Source: Roridomyces roridus
Lineage: Eukaryota > Basidiomycota > Agaricomycetes > Agaricales > Mycenaceae
Assembly (NCBI GenBank): GCA_029378245.1
Contig: JARKIF010000096.1
Span: 55,629-119,628 of the forward strand
Length of the DNA stretch: 64,000 nucleotides
Reading direction: 5' to 3'
The notes beneath the pieces are model-generated. The model searched no databases. It saw nothing but the letters and a program-made list of their open reading frames with translations, and was not told the origin of the DNA. Positions 43,524 through 55,199 of this stretch are shown here, one piece after another. The translations under genes were made by a program, and so were the position numbers. Each line of letters starts with the position of its first letter. Position 1 is the first letter of the stretch.

Positions 43524-44869
43524 ATGCTTGTCTCCTTCGTCCACCTCTTGCTCCTCTTCAGCTGGTCTTGGAGGACTCTCGCCTCTCATGAACAGCTCGT
43601 TGGCGACTTTTTCAGTAAATCCACCTCCAATCACACCAACAACTGGGCCGTCCTCGTCTGTTCGTCACGCTATTGGTTCAACTACAGGGTCCGTTGTACG
43701 CGCTGATGTGCTGCTGCGCTGACTCTGGTGCAGCATATGGCGAATGCACTTGGAATGTTCGTGGTACGATTCTTTCTTGGAATCCCTATTTGAGGGTGCA
43801 GGTACCGCACCGTGAAGCGCCTTGGCATCCCCGACTCGAATATTATTCTCATGCTTGCCGATGACGCTGCGTGCAATTCGCGCAACAAATTTCCCGGGAG
43901 CGTGTATGCCAATCCTGGGCGTGGTCTAGATCTGTACGGGGACAATATCGAGGTTGACTACCGCGGTTATGAGGTCACTGTCGAGAATTTCATCCGCGTC
44001 CTGACTGGTAGCTTCTTTTCTGCTGCATTGACCCGGATTCTCAGAATCTTCAGGCAGGATGGAGCCCTCCGTTCCTCGGTCCAAGCGCCTGCTGACCGAC
44101 GCCAACTCGAATGTGTTTGTATACATGACCGGGCATGGCGGAAACGAGTTCCTCAAGTTCCAGGATAATGAAGAGATAAGCGCGTTCGACATTGCAGATG
44201 CTTTTGAGCAGATGTGGCAGAAGAAACGGTACAATGAAATCTTTTTCATGATCGACACTTGCCAGGCGAATACCATGTACACAAAATTCTATTCCCCCAA
44301 CATCCTTGCCACTGGCTCTGCCAAACTCGACCAAAACTCCTACTCGGTAATGCGACTACTTCCAACCAGCACACACTGACAGTCACATAGTATGAGAATG
44401 ACAACGACCTGGGCGTCCACATCATTGACCGTTATACGCACTATGTGCTCGAGTACATGGAGCGCATTAACAAAACGTCGCACCAGACCATGCGCGATTT
44501 AGTACGGTCTCTGTTTCGTCTTTGATTCCAAACTGAGAATCCTCGTAGTTCGACTCTTACGACCCAGTCAAGATTTCATCTGACCCCGGAGTGCGTGCGG
44601 ATCTCTTCCGGCGCCCGCTGGACGAGGTGCTCATCACCGACTTTTTCGGTGGCGTCGCGCAAGTCGAAGTGCAAGAGTCTACGACCCCCTTTTCAGGCGC
44701 TGACGGCCCGGAGAGCGTTCCTGCAGCCGACACGCGACCCCGTGTGGCTGCTACTGCGTTTACCACAGAAACTGGGGTTCAAGATGAGAGTTGGCGGACG
44801 ATGCGTACGTGGGGTGGCGTCGTGCTACTCGGGGCTCTTGTTGGTTGGGTAGGTAGTAGAACGGTGTAA
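43524..44869 (+). CDS. GPI8: GPI-anchor transamidase catalytic subunit GPI8/PIG-K
   Basis: This ER-lumen cysteine protease (family C13, caspase fold) cleaves the C-terminal signal and attaches GPI anchors. The N-terminus is a signal peptide ([21 protein letters not shown]). Mature sequence starts near [17 protein letters not shown]. Exons then code for [40 protein letters not shown] and [16 protein letters not shown] (catalytic His). [14 protein letters not shown] (catalytic Cys) and [17 protein letters not shown] follow. The C-terminus has [19 protein letters not shown], a likely membrane anchor. About seven introns. The ATG at 43524 is supported by the signal peptide. Confidence 0.94.
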
Positions 44870-45128
44870 ATCTATGGACATTCGCATCATCTTTCAGCCG
44901 TCGGAAAGAAGAAACATTCGCGTGACGATTCTCCACGTGTGGGGTGACTGAGCGCGCAGTTTCTGGAGAGTGAAAGGCGGGGAGAGTCGAGATTCGCTGG
45001 GTTGGGGCGGTTGACAAACCAAGAAAGTGGCTACAGGTTCGAGTCGAATGTTGTATTAGCGAGGGAAAGAGCGGTGCCTTGTATTTGCACTCGTTATTTT
45101 CCAAAGGTTATTCTCCCTCTTGGCCGAT

Positions 45129-46906
45129 ATGTCCTACAAAACTGCGATTGGATCTGCAACGGCCCCCACTGCGCCAGACAACTCAAAGTATCGCGCCCAA
45201 GCACGCCAGCTCCAAGAACTATTCCCCTCTTGGTCAAACGACGGTCTGCTTTTCTTTATTTCAAAAAATAACGACGCGCCTCATTGTTCGCACTAGACCT
45301 TCAGTCGCTCCTCGGAGAGGTCGGCGGCGACGTCGAGGTTGCTGCTACGCGAATCAGCGATGGTGAGTACGCCCTATTCCTCTTGAATTCTGGCTAGATA
45401 TATCCCTTGCAGGCCGTGCAGAGCAGTGGGGCGCGGTGATGCGGAAAAAGGACAAGAAGGCACAGACGCCAACGCACGTATCCAAGGACTCCTTCTCTGC
45501 AGCCCGGGGCGACTTTAGGGGCGGCAGAGGAGGATCACGCGGTGGTCGTGGCGGTTCCACGCGCGGCGGTGCTGCACCTCGCAGCCGTGGTGGCGCCGTC
45601 AGAGGTGCTGCCCCGACTAATGGTCATGCTGTCATCGCTACTCCTCAGCCCGCCCCCGACTCGAATGCGTGGGCCGTCGATGCACCCGAGCCCACCACCT
45701 CCAACTGGTCCGAGCAAGTCGACACACCCACTGCTGCCGCCACGCCTGTTTCCTGGGCTGGAACCAGCACCTCCTCCGCCTGGGGCACCGATACTACTAC
45801 TACTGACGTCGTTAACGGCTCCGCTCCCTCGTCGCACGCCGCAGCTCCAAAGGTCTCAAAGACACCCGCTACATCTAAAATGTCTTGGGCTCAAATTGCC
45901 AGGTGCGTCAATATTACATTCAGGAAACGCAAATTAACTGGTTTTAGGCCTCAAGAGAAGCCTACTCCACCCCCTCCCGCCCCCGCCCCCATTGCACTGC
46001 CGCCACCTCCCGTTATTCCCCCTCCCGCTCCCGAACCCGAAATACTCCAAGGTGGATGGGAGGAACCGACCACTGTTCAGGCCCCTTCCTGGGAGGAAGA
46101 CCCTCCAGTCGTCAAACCCTCCACATCTGCTGCAGACGTTTGGGCTTCAGCCGTGAGCGAACCCGTTCAAGAGCCCGCACCAGAACCGGAGCCAGAGGTT
46201 CAGGAACCGCCTGCGCCCGAGCCGGTGGAAGAGATTTCGCCCGTGTCTGAACCCGAGCCTGCCCCGCCAGCCGCATTGCCCTCTCCCTCCATAAAACCCT
46301 CTGCCTCCGTCACGCGCCCAGCCGTGCCATCGCATCGGAGCAGCGCTCGTTACAAAACGATTGACCAGCCTGTTGTCATGCCCAGTTCCTTTAGCTCCGG
46401 TCTTGAAAAGGTCGGCATGCAATTCGGAAGCCTTGGTCTTGGTGGCGATGATAGCAGCGCGTACGTTGTATCCTTTTTTGATTTGTCTAGACTAATCGTT
46501 CCAGCAGGCCCGAATCAGAACCCATCGCCCCCGAACAACCCCAATCCCCGCCTGAATCCTCAGCACAGGTACACCACGAACCTCCTCCACCTCCCTCTGT
46601 TCCTCCGACGTCTGCATCCCTCGGCTCGGGGCTGTTCCAACAAGGACTTGCTCAGCAGACGGCGCCACAAGGACCCACTTCACACACGCTGCCGACTTCT
46701 GTCTCGCAACCTGTCGTGTCGCAAACGCCCAAGGTCGTCCCATTGGCGGAAGCGCTTTCGCAGCAGGCACAGCCTTCGCCGTCGATGCAAAGCGAGTTGA
46801 GCCAACTGACGCCGCAACAACAAGCGTATATGCAGCAGCAGCAGCAACAACAACAACAACAACAAATGGGCGGCAACTTTATCCCTCCACACCTCCAGCA
46901 ACAGTT

Positions 46907-46939
<33 letters not shown>

Positions 46940-48218
46940 CCAACAGCATCAGCATCAGCCGCAACCGCAACAAACACATTCCCAGCACCAGTACGCAACC
47001 CATGGTCTGCCAACGCACATCGATCCCCAGCCAAGTGGAAACAGTTACTACTCCCGGAACGAGCAACCAGCAGCCGCCTCCTCCCCGTATTTCCACACCC
47101 CGACGCCTCCTGCTGGACAAGCCCACGCTCAAGAGACACCGTATGGTGCGTTCGGAGCGCTCCAAGGCGGCGGACAACATCAGCAAGGCGCCCACCTCGG
47201 TGGCTTTGGGCAGGGAGACTATGGCCACAGTCATGCGGACAGCCAGCGCGGATTCTACGAATCCTACCAGCAGAGTGCGTTTGGTGGGCGTGGTGTGCTG
47301 GGACACGATGATGTCAAAGGATTGCCTGGTGCTCCGGCGCCGCCGAATGCTGGCCCCGGTGTCCAGGGTGCTCAACAGCAGCAGGGCGGTGGACCAGGGC
47401 AGGCTCCTGGACAGCCTCAGCAAGGACCTGCTGCAGGTCCTCAGGGTGGCCAATACCCGCCCCCTGTCCCGTACAACTACTACCCGGCCTACCAACCTCA
47501 AGCCTACTACGGTGCTCCGTACAACCAGGGCTATGGCGTTGCGCCTCCTTACGTCAAGTATCCTGCCATGTTTGCTGGGCCGCCTGGAGGACAGCCTGCC
47601 GCGGGAGGCCCTGCAGCGGGAGGGTTGGGCGGGCTAAAGGGCCAGCAGGGTCAGGCTCAGGTTGGCGGTCAAGGCGGCGCGTACGGACCGGGTGGAGCGC
47701 TTTACCAGGGATATGACGAGTATGCGGGGCAGCAAGGGGGTCATGGAGGACACGGGCAAGGCGGCCATGCGCTTGGTTTGGGTGGTCAGAGCGGAAACGA
47801 GTACGGAAAGCCGCTCTACGGCGGTGGAGCTCAAGCCTTCATCGGTCTCGGCGGGCAGGGTGCAGGAGGACCACAGCCTGCAGGCGCACGTGGTGCGTCT
47901 CCCGAGACGGCCTACAAGCCGTATTCAAAGGACGTCGGTGTCGCCGCTCGTGGGGCTGGTGGCCAAGGCCAAGGCCAGCAGCAAGGCCAGCAAGGACAAG
48001 GTCAGCAAGGACAGGGACCGCAAGGACAAGGGTTCTATGGCGGGAACCGGTTTGGTGGCGTCGGAGGTGCGGGTGGTGTCGGTGCGGGCGGTAACGGACC
48101 TCAGCAAGGAGGTCATCACCAACAGGGCGTTCCCCAAGGACATCTTGGCTATTCGCAAGCCCAAAACGACTACGGTTATCCATACCAGCAGGGAGGACGG
48201 CAGCAGTACTGGCAGTAG
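45129..48218 (+). CDS. DEF1: RNA polymerase II degradation factor DEF1-like, CUE domain plus Q/G-rich tail
   Basis: DEF1 promotes ubiquitylation and degradation of stalled RNA polymerase II. From the ATG at 45129, the CUE domain is assembled over two introns: ARQLQELFPSWSNDD joined to LQSLLGEVGGDVEVAATRISDG. After RAEQWGAVMRKKDKK comes an RGG-type stretch, then Pro-rich and Ser/Thr-rich segments. A very long Gln- and Gly-rich C-terminus follows, with poly-Gln runs encoded by mixed CAG/CAA near 46,830-46,940 and repeated GQQGQ units. The total is about 980 residues. Low complexity makes antisense frames long (for example 46680-47501 minus); these are not genes. Domain order (CUE then Q-rich) matches yeast Def1. 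Confidence 0.85.
46827..46940 (+). repeat. Poly-Gln coding repeat (CAG/CAA)
   Basis: Two runs of Gln codons, mixed CAG and CAA, are separated by MGGNFIPPHL. They encode the poly-Gln part of the DEF1-like protein. Mixed codons limit slippage but length variation is plausible. Confidence 0.85.
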
Positions 48219-48327
48219 TTGGATGGAAGTTTTCTTGTCTCATTTGCTTTCTCTCTCTCGTTTGTCTCTTTCGCAAAACTCTATTTTAGCACATCTCTCC
48301 ATCTGCTCAATGTAACAGCAATACATT

Positions 48328-49000
48328 CTACGATCCAATCGCTAGTATTTCCCAACCTTCTCCACACCATTCGATCGTCGTCCCTGCTTCCCATCCCAAG
48401 CAAGTGTCGGGCAAGAACGTTTCTTGCGACGCTTTCGTGCTGTACTTGAGAACCCACGGTTGTTCTGGGCCGCTTCGTTCAGCCTGCCAGGCCCAAAACT
48501 CACCGTCAGTCCTTCCAAGAGCGAGCTGCCAGTTTCCTACGCGCGCGCGCCAGACGGACGCACTTGTATTGCGCAGAAAGAGGGCGGAATTGGACTCGAG
48601 GTCTCGCCAGACTTCTTCATACTTTGTGAGTGTACCCGTCGCGGGGTTGATCATCTCGCCCGCCTCGAGTGTTCTGCCGTCTGCAAGTTGGGTGTTGGTT
48701 CCAATATCGACCACGGCAAGAGCATTTTGCGTGCGCGAGTCGATATAATGCGTGAATTTCGTGTGATTGGGGTCCGCTTCACAGTTTATGTGGGATGAAA
48801 TTGAAGAGAGTCCGAGGAGACATACGCGAGGAGCGATATCCAGCAAACGCCCAGTCAAGTTGCCCAGTTTCTTTCTCAAAGCGAACGTCGAGGAAGACGC
48901 CACTTTCCGTGGCGGTGAGAACGACGGTATGAGTGGGCTCGGAAGCGTCGTCGGGCAGCCATCGAATCGAGTCGCGGAAAGAGATGAAAGCGGGTAACAT
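48328..49000 (-). CDS. HRI1: HRI1-family protein
   Basis: This resembles fungal Hri1, a small protein with two related beta-barrel-like halves; yeast Hri1 interacts with Hrr25 and Sec72. The ATG at 49000 gives LPAFISFRDSIRWLPDDASEPTHTVVLTATESGVFLDVRF. One intron (GTATGT donor, acceptor near 48,785) joins GYRS to DPNHTKFTHYIDSRT. Then come TYEEVWRD-like KYEEVWRDLES, WQLALGRTDGEFWAWQAER and the end GWEILAIGS at 48328. The length is about 210 residues, near the family's usual size. The start lies only 39 bp from the divergent APC1 start. Function here is inferred only from family membership. Confidence 0.75.
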
Positions 49001-49039
49001 GATCGGTGTTTGACAAGACCAAAGTCTGCAGTCGCGTCC

Positions 49040-52000
49040 ATGCAGCGATGTGAAATAACCGTGACTCTTCACGACCAAGCCGTCCCTTCAGGCTCTGCTT
49101 TCCTCTTACCCGACGCTTCAGATGCCCAGGACCGTCCGCGCTCAGTCCTCCTCGACTCGATTCGCGTGGCTCTTCGCGGTTCAGACCCCGAGCCAGCAGA
49201 GGCGAGGCACTCGTCTTTTGTGACCTCCTCGTCGCTACCCCCAAAGCTGGAACCATGGGAGGAAGAAGAAGTAACATGGAACTCGTCCATGGTCGTCTGG
49301 AGCTCGGGGGGCGTGATGCGGAAGAAGTGGACGTTCACGCAGGAGGGTGAACAAGTCCAATCTGCCACGATTGGTTGGCTAGAGCAGAACACCTCCGATT
49401 CCAACGTCCCACCGACAACAACACCCTCCACGTCCTCTTCGGAGCGTCCCACATTCGGTCCATTTTCGCGCCAGCACCAGAACCGCAGGCCTGCACGAAA
49501 TAAAATCACACGCGTCCCAGCCGTCTTCGTCTTCCTCCGAAGTATTGGCAGGATATTCTTGAAGAATGGCCTCGATTTTACCTTTCACGTTCCATTCGTT
49601 GTCAGGAAAGCCTGGCCACTTTACCCTCACGGTGTTATGATTCAAAGGAACGTCGGAGCCACTGAGCGAGCAGAGGCAGAGGCCAGTGGCGAGGCTCTTC
49701 TCCCAACGCTCTTTTCCGTCACGAGTCCGTTCTCGGAGGCGAACGCAGTCGGCTTGACCGCAGGCATTCTCGGAGGCTTCAACACCGCTCCCTCGCTCAA
49801 GGACGAGGAGGAGATCTCCAAGAAGCCACTCAATGCCGTCCCTGCTGCTGAGAGTGTCGTGTGGATCTCTCATCGGTCTCCGGGTACCACCAGCGATATT
49901 GTGGTGACTGTGGACACCAAGAAACGCCAGCTGTCCATCTGGCGGTACGTCTTTATCAAGCCCAAGGACACTCCCACTCCCCTTGGGCGTACGCGGACAC
50001 AGAATCTCGCTCGACATCGTCAATCCATGTCAAGTTCCAGCGTTTTTCCTGACCACGAAGGTCCTCTTCTTCCCGGCGATTTACCTCCGCTATCCGCCCT
50101 TCCTGGCATGGCGCCTGCCCTTACCACCACAACCACCATGGCCTCCATTGGCTCGGGAACAACTTCGCAGTGGGCTGCTCCGAGTCGACCCCGCCGCAAC
50201 TCCCTCACTCGGAATGACTTGAGCATCACGTTGAATCGGATGGCTCTCGGAGGCAAACCAGATGCAGATGGCTCTTTGCTACCGATCGAGCATGGCAGAG
50301 TGAAAACATCGTATTGGATGGAAAAGGTGCTCTCATATAAACTATCCCAGTAAGTCTTCGTCTCGTGTGTTTCAAGTATCGCTAACGACCGTGTTCACAG
50401 AGCGGACGATTGGCGAAACATCACGTGCTGTTTATTCGACGGGCGATGGGCTACAAGCTCAGACCGTAGCTTGCTGTCCGTTCACTTACCCTCTACCAAG
50501 TCTTTGCTCTTGTTCTCCGTCTATGAAGGGCCCGATAATGCCCTCAGAGTCAAATATGTCTCGCAGTCTCCCGCCCTGGGGGCGGTATCGCGCCGCATAA
50601 CGAGATGGAACCTCTGGGACCTGCTCGTTCTAACTCCTGACCACAAGCTGAAGATCCTCACTCACGGCACGCACGAGATACCGCTTGCATTGCGCGTTAT
50701 TGACTCACAGCGAGCTACTGTGGATATGGATGTCGATGTCGCCGGTGGACCAGGTAGACTGGTTGGCCTGAGGAGCGATTCATTCCACTCGGTTACCATG
50801 CTTTTCGAGGACAATCGTGGCCGCCGCCGTCAACAAGCCGTTTGCCTTGACTTGACACCTTCCGACTACTTGACCGGTCAAACTCTACGCATCCTAGCCT
50901 TGGTGTTGCCCGAGGATGTATTCTTCGAGATTCATCGAAGCTTTTTGGAGGAGTGGTCAACTAGTCGTTTCCGCACATCGGATGGTCTGGAATTCGGCTG
51001 CCTGACGGCGGCTCTTGGCCGAACGTTTGGACTCCAGACCATCGTGAACTCGCCATCCGACTCGGACTTTTGGTCGTCACTGGCGCGATCTACCTCTCAC
51101 GACCGTTTTCGTGAAGACCCAGCCCTGCGCGAATTACAGGGTCCACCTTCCGTCGTCCGGACTACTCTGGCCCACCCTGCTCGATCTCCAGAACACAAAG
51201 CCCTACTTGCGCCGACTCTCTACGCTCTCCATACACTCGCTGAGGATTTACGGCTCCGTGTTGATCGTTACAAGCCCCTCACGAAGCTAGTGCCTCTCAT
51301 ATGTACCATCGCGCTGGAAGTTAGACCAGAGTGGGCAGACTTTTGGAAACGTCTTTGTCCCGACGCGATGGCGGGATGGCCTCATCCCATGACGGCAGGT
51401 TTGTCCTCAAATAGTGCTGTACCGCTCATTTTTGATTCATGAGCCCTAGACCATCAGGTTGACGATCGACTTCCGGTTTGGCCCCAAGACGTTCACACAA
51501 TCTTGTACGGGCGAATCAGCAATCCAGAGTGGCAGGCTCCTTGGCACGAAACCCCGCACATGGCTTCCAAGTTCCATATCACGCCTTCCTATGCGTTTGG
51601 AAGAATTGATCCCCTTCGCAACCTAGTCAAGCTCAACACCATCTACAAAAGTTTGGCCGACGCCACGGAACCCTCCAGCCAGAAGCGTGCGGAAAATGCT
51701 GTTTCTCGGATGGTCGAGCTTCATATTGGACCTCACTTTCTCAATCGTCTGCCTCTCGGCGTGTTGTCGCCTATTCGAGAAGCGACGAGGACATGTCAAC
51801 TTGCTCCTCCAAGCGACTGGCCATTGGACGCTTATCGTGCTGTGGGACGCAACGACGTCGCTACTTCTGCGAGCCAAACACCGGATATGCTCTTTGGCGA
51901 TGGGTACAAGCCAGTCAAGGACTTTATTGTGATTTCTTTTCGTTCCAGTGTTGCCTCGGCTGACGACATTGATTTCAGGACCCATCTGCACCCCGGCAGA

Positions 52001-55000
52001 CGATTGAGAATATTGTCGGGGAAACCAAGATTGCGGTGGTTGGAGACATCCAAGCAGTCTCCGGGGTTGAGCTTGAACTGGACGAGTTTACGGACATTCG
52101 TTTTGGGCAAGATCGGAGATTAGAGGAAGTTGCACGTATGCTATGCTCCTCCAATGTTGCCCCGATACGAGTTATGGAACGTCCTGAGCTCAAGTCAGTT
52201 TTACTCTTCTTTTTCATGCTGCTGTTCTGACACACGAAATTAGCGAACACGACCAAGCCAAAGAGCATCAGCACCAGGTGTTGCGGATAGCGGAGCGCAC
52301 TCTGGCTCTACCCTACGGTCGTGCCATGTTCACATTTGGCTCTCTTTCCACGATCACACGCGAGGCTTACCGTATTCCGAAACTCGAGTTTTCCATTCGG
52401 TTGCAGCCCCTCAATCTGACTGTTACCCCGGAGGCCGGAAAGCTGCATTCCGAGTCCGTCTCGTGGGGCGAGTTCCACAACGGGGTGGCTGCTGGGCTGC
52501 GTGTCTCTCCATCTGCCGCCGGTGTTGAAAGCTCCTGGATTGCATTCAACAAGCCGTCGGAACTGACGCCCGAGCACGCTGGATTCCTTTTTGGTCTGGG
52601 GCTGACTGGTCATCTGAAAGAGATGCTTACTTGGCATACCTTTGGATATTTGACTCCCAAGCACGATCTTACATCCATCGGTGTTCTGCTTGGCCTGTCG
52701 GCTGCCAATGTTGGCAGTGGCGATCAGCATGTTACCAAGCTGCTTGCTGTTCACACACCAGCCCTTCTCCCCACCCCCGACGTCGATCTGAACGTTTCTC
52801 TCATGACCCAGGCAGCCGGTCTCTCCGGGGTTGGTCTGCTCTACATGGGCACCAAGAATAGACGAATGGCAGAGGTCTGCCTCAGTCAGATCAGTCGAGT
52901 GGACCTGGCGCAGCCCGATTTGAGCAACGAATACCGGGAGGCATACACATATTCAGCAGCACTTGGATTCGGCATGATCATGCTGGGTAAGGGAAGTATG
53001 ATCCCGGCGGATGTGGCGCTGCTGACGCGTTTGAACGTGTTGATACACGGCGAGGCCAAATCGGTCGGCAGCACCAAGGGAAATCCGTTCGACCTGAATC
53101 TTACTTCCCCCGCTGCAACGCTCGCACTCGGGATGATGTACCTTCGGACTGAAAGACAAGATGTGGCCGACATGCTTACTATTCCCGACACCGTTCTTGC
53201 CTTGAATCGCATTCAGCCGAGTTTCTTGTTGATGCGTGTGCTAGCGAGAGCGTTGATCATGTGGAATGAGGTGGCACCGACACCCGAATGGCAGGCGGCT
53301 CAGATTCCTGCCGCGATCCGACAGGCCGTTGATGGCCGGTCGAAAAATGGGAAATCGCTCGATGATGCGCTGGAACTGGCGTATTACCATATTCTAGCCA
53401 GCTCTTGTTTCGTCATGGGCTTGAAGTTTGCTGGAACGGCGCGGCAGGAAGCCTACATGATGATAATACGGTATTTCGACTTGTTTACGCGCATGGCTTA
53501 TTCAAATAGTGAGTCGAATCCCACGCCTTTCCTTCCCCTGCTGAAGCAGTTTCAGGTCAAGCATTCGACCACAAAATCAGAAGATCCGCTGTACGGGACG
53601 GTCTGAATCTCATCTCCATCTCTCTCAGTATGGTCATGGCCGGCACCGGAGAAATCTCATGCTTGCGGCGTCTGCGGTTTGCATATGGAATGTATCACCA
53701 GACGATGTACCACCCCGCCTTCAAATACGGTATTCACGTCGCCACTCACATGTCCTTGGGGCTGCTGTTCCTTGGTGGAGGTCGATTCACACTTGGGACC
53801 TCGGACGCAGCCATTGCGTGTATGATCACCGCCTTTTTCCCTCGGGCGCATCACCTGTCCTCGGACAACAAAAGTTGTCTCCAAGCACTGCGTCATCTTT
53901 GGGTCTTGGCAATCGAGCCCCGGTGCTTGGTCGCTCGCGATGTGGAAACTAGCGAGGTCGTCTATCTACCGGTAAAGATCAGCGTGAAGGACGGCAAGGA
54001 AACTGGGATGACTCAGCTGATCTCACCGACTCTCATCCCGGACCTGGACAAACTTGCGGCCATACGCGTTGACACGCCTCGGTATTGGCCATTCCACTTT
54101 GATACGGCGAATATTCCGCATCACAGAGAAAGTCTCCTGCGCAGTCAGACATTGTATGTCAAGAGGCGCACAGCGTTTCTGAGCTATACCGAAGATCCGC
54201 GCGGCAGTCGCAGTTTGTTTGTTCGCTCGCGGTCTTCGACGGGCGAAGCGGCGACTCTGGACTTTCCCCAGCTCACAGACACCAAAGTCCATCCTGCGGG
54301 CGATCTGTCCGAGTTTATCACATCATTCTCCAACGATATCCTCTTTTTGGCCTTTGCAGACCATTTGGCGCGCGAGGAAGGACAGACTGATGCCGAGCGA
54401 CTTTTCCACACATACTGCCATGCAAATCTGTTGGACAGTATACTGCAAGGAAAACCGCAAACTTTACAGTCGCATCTCACGCTCTTCCAGTTCCGGATGA
54501 TGACGCCAAATTCCCGCTATTTCCACATACACTTGCAAGACTTGCGCTTTGCTGCCGATTTTTACAGCAAGATTTATGAGAGACGGTTTAGCGGCCGGAA
54601 GGAGCACAATTACCGCATACCGCTGATCCGAGACAGTACTGTTTCTGGAGCGTTGCATGCCCTCGACAAGCAACTTGACCTGCTGCGGAGCAAGCCTGAG
54701 GTTCTTGTCGCGCTGGGACAGTATGCGCGTGGAGAACAGGTAATCGTGGATGAGCAGGCGTCGCCCAACATCTCGCGGATTCTGGCGTGGTACATGTTGC
54801 GAAACAGTTTGCCAGTATCCACGTTGTTGTTGATTCTCAAGGATTTGGCGAGCGATGCATATGCGCAATGCCTGGGGCGGCCAGCGCCGGACGGGACGGA
54901 GGACACAGTTGCACTCGAGCAAGGTATCAAAGAGGTTCTGCATGCAACGGGGTCCAAGGTGACGACTGCTCTTGGCTCTGGGTGGTCTGTACGGTCGCTG

Positions 55001-55027
55001 AACGAGATAATGGAGTGCTGGAAGTAA
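49040..55027 (+). CDS. APC1: Anaphase-promoting complex subunit 1
   Basis: APC1 (cut4/bimE) is the largest scaffold of the APC/C ubiquitin ligase that triggers anaphase. The N-terminal beta-propeller-like part includes MVVWSSGGVMRKKWTF and VFVFLRSIGRIFLKNGLDFTFHVPFVVRKAWPLYPHGVMIQR, a signature of the family. The middle region (LSIWRYVFIKPKDTPTP) follows. The proteasome/cyclosome repeats then come (AGFLFGLGLTGHLKEMLTWHTFGYLTPKHDLTSIGVLLGLSAANVGS and PAATLALGMMYLRTER, then AFDHKIRRSAVRDGLNLISISLSMVMAGTG). The C-terminus ends NEIMECWK at 55027. An apparent stop at 53,606 is avoided: splicing out 53,510-53,556 puts RDGLNLIS in frame. About six introns and roughly 1,900 residues. The ATG at 49040 is the first in frame; a later start is not excluded. 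Confidence 0.94.
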
Positions 55028-55199
55028 ATGTATTTTAAATCAAAAAGAAAATGTATATTGCCTACCTATTTGGTGGTGTTTGCGCCTCAAATCTTGCCTC
55101 TTGACCTTTAGGCGTTCTGCCCGCCCACCCACCCTTCTAGACCCGTTAAAAACCGGAGATTGTCTCCCAAGGACGTCGCTTTCCTCGTCCGAGCCCACC

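Noticed and set aside
46680..47501. 273-codon open frame on the minus strand
   Set aside because: It is the antisense of the Gln/Gly-rich DEF1 coding sequence. CAG/CAA repeats give stop-free Leu/Val-rich antisense frames. No domain and no splice logic.
53500..53640. Apparent stop dividing APC1 into two genes at 53,606
   Set aside because: Splicing 53,510-53,556 gives a continuous frame with RDGLNLISISLSMVMAG, which is APC1 sequence, so one gene is present.
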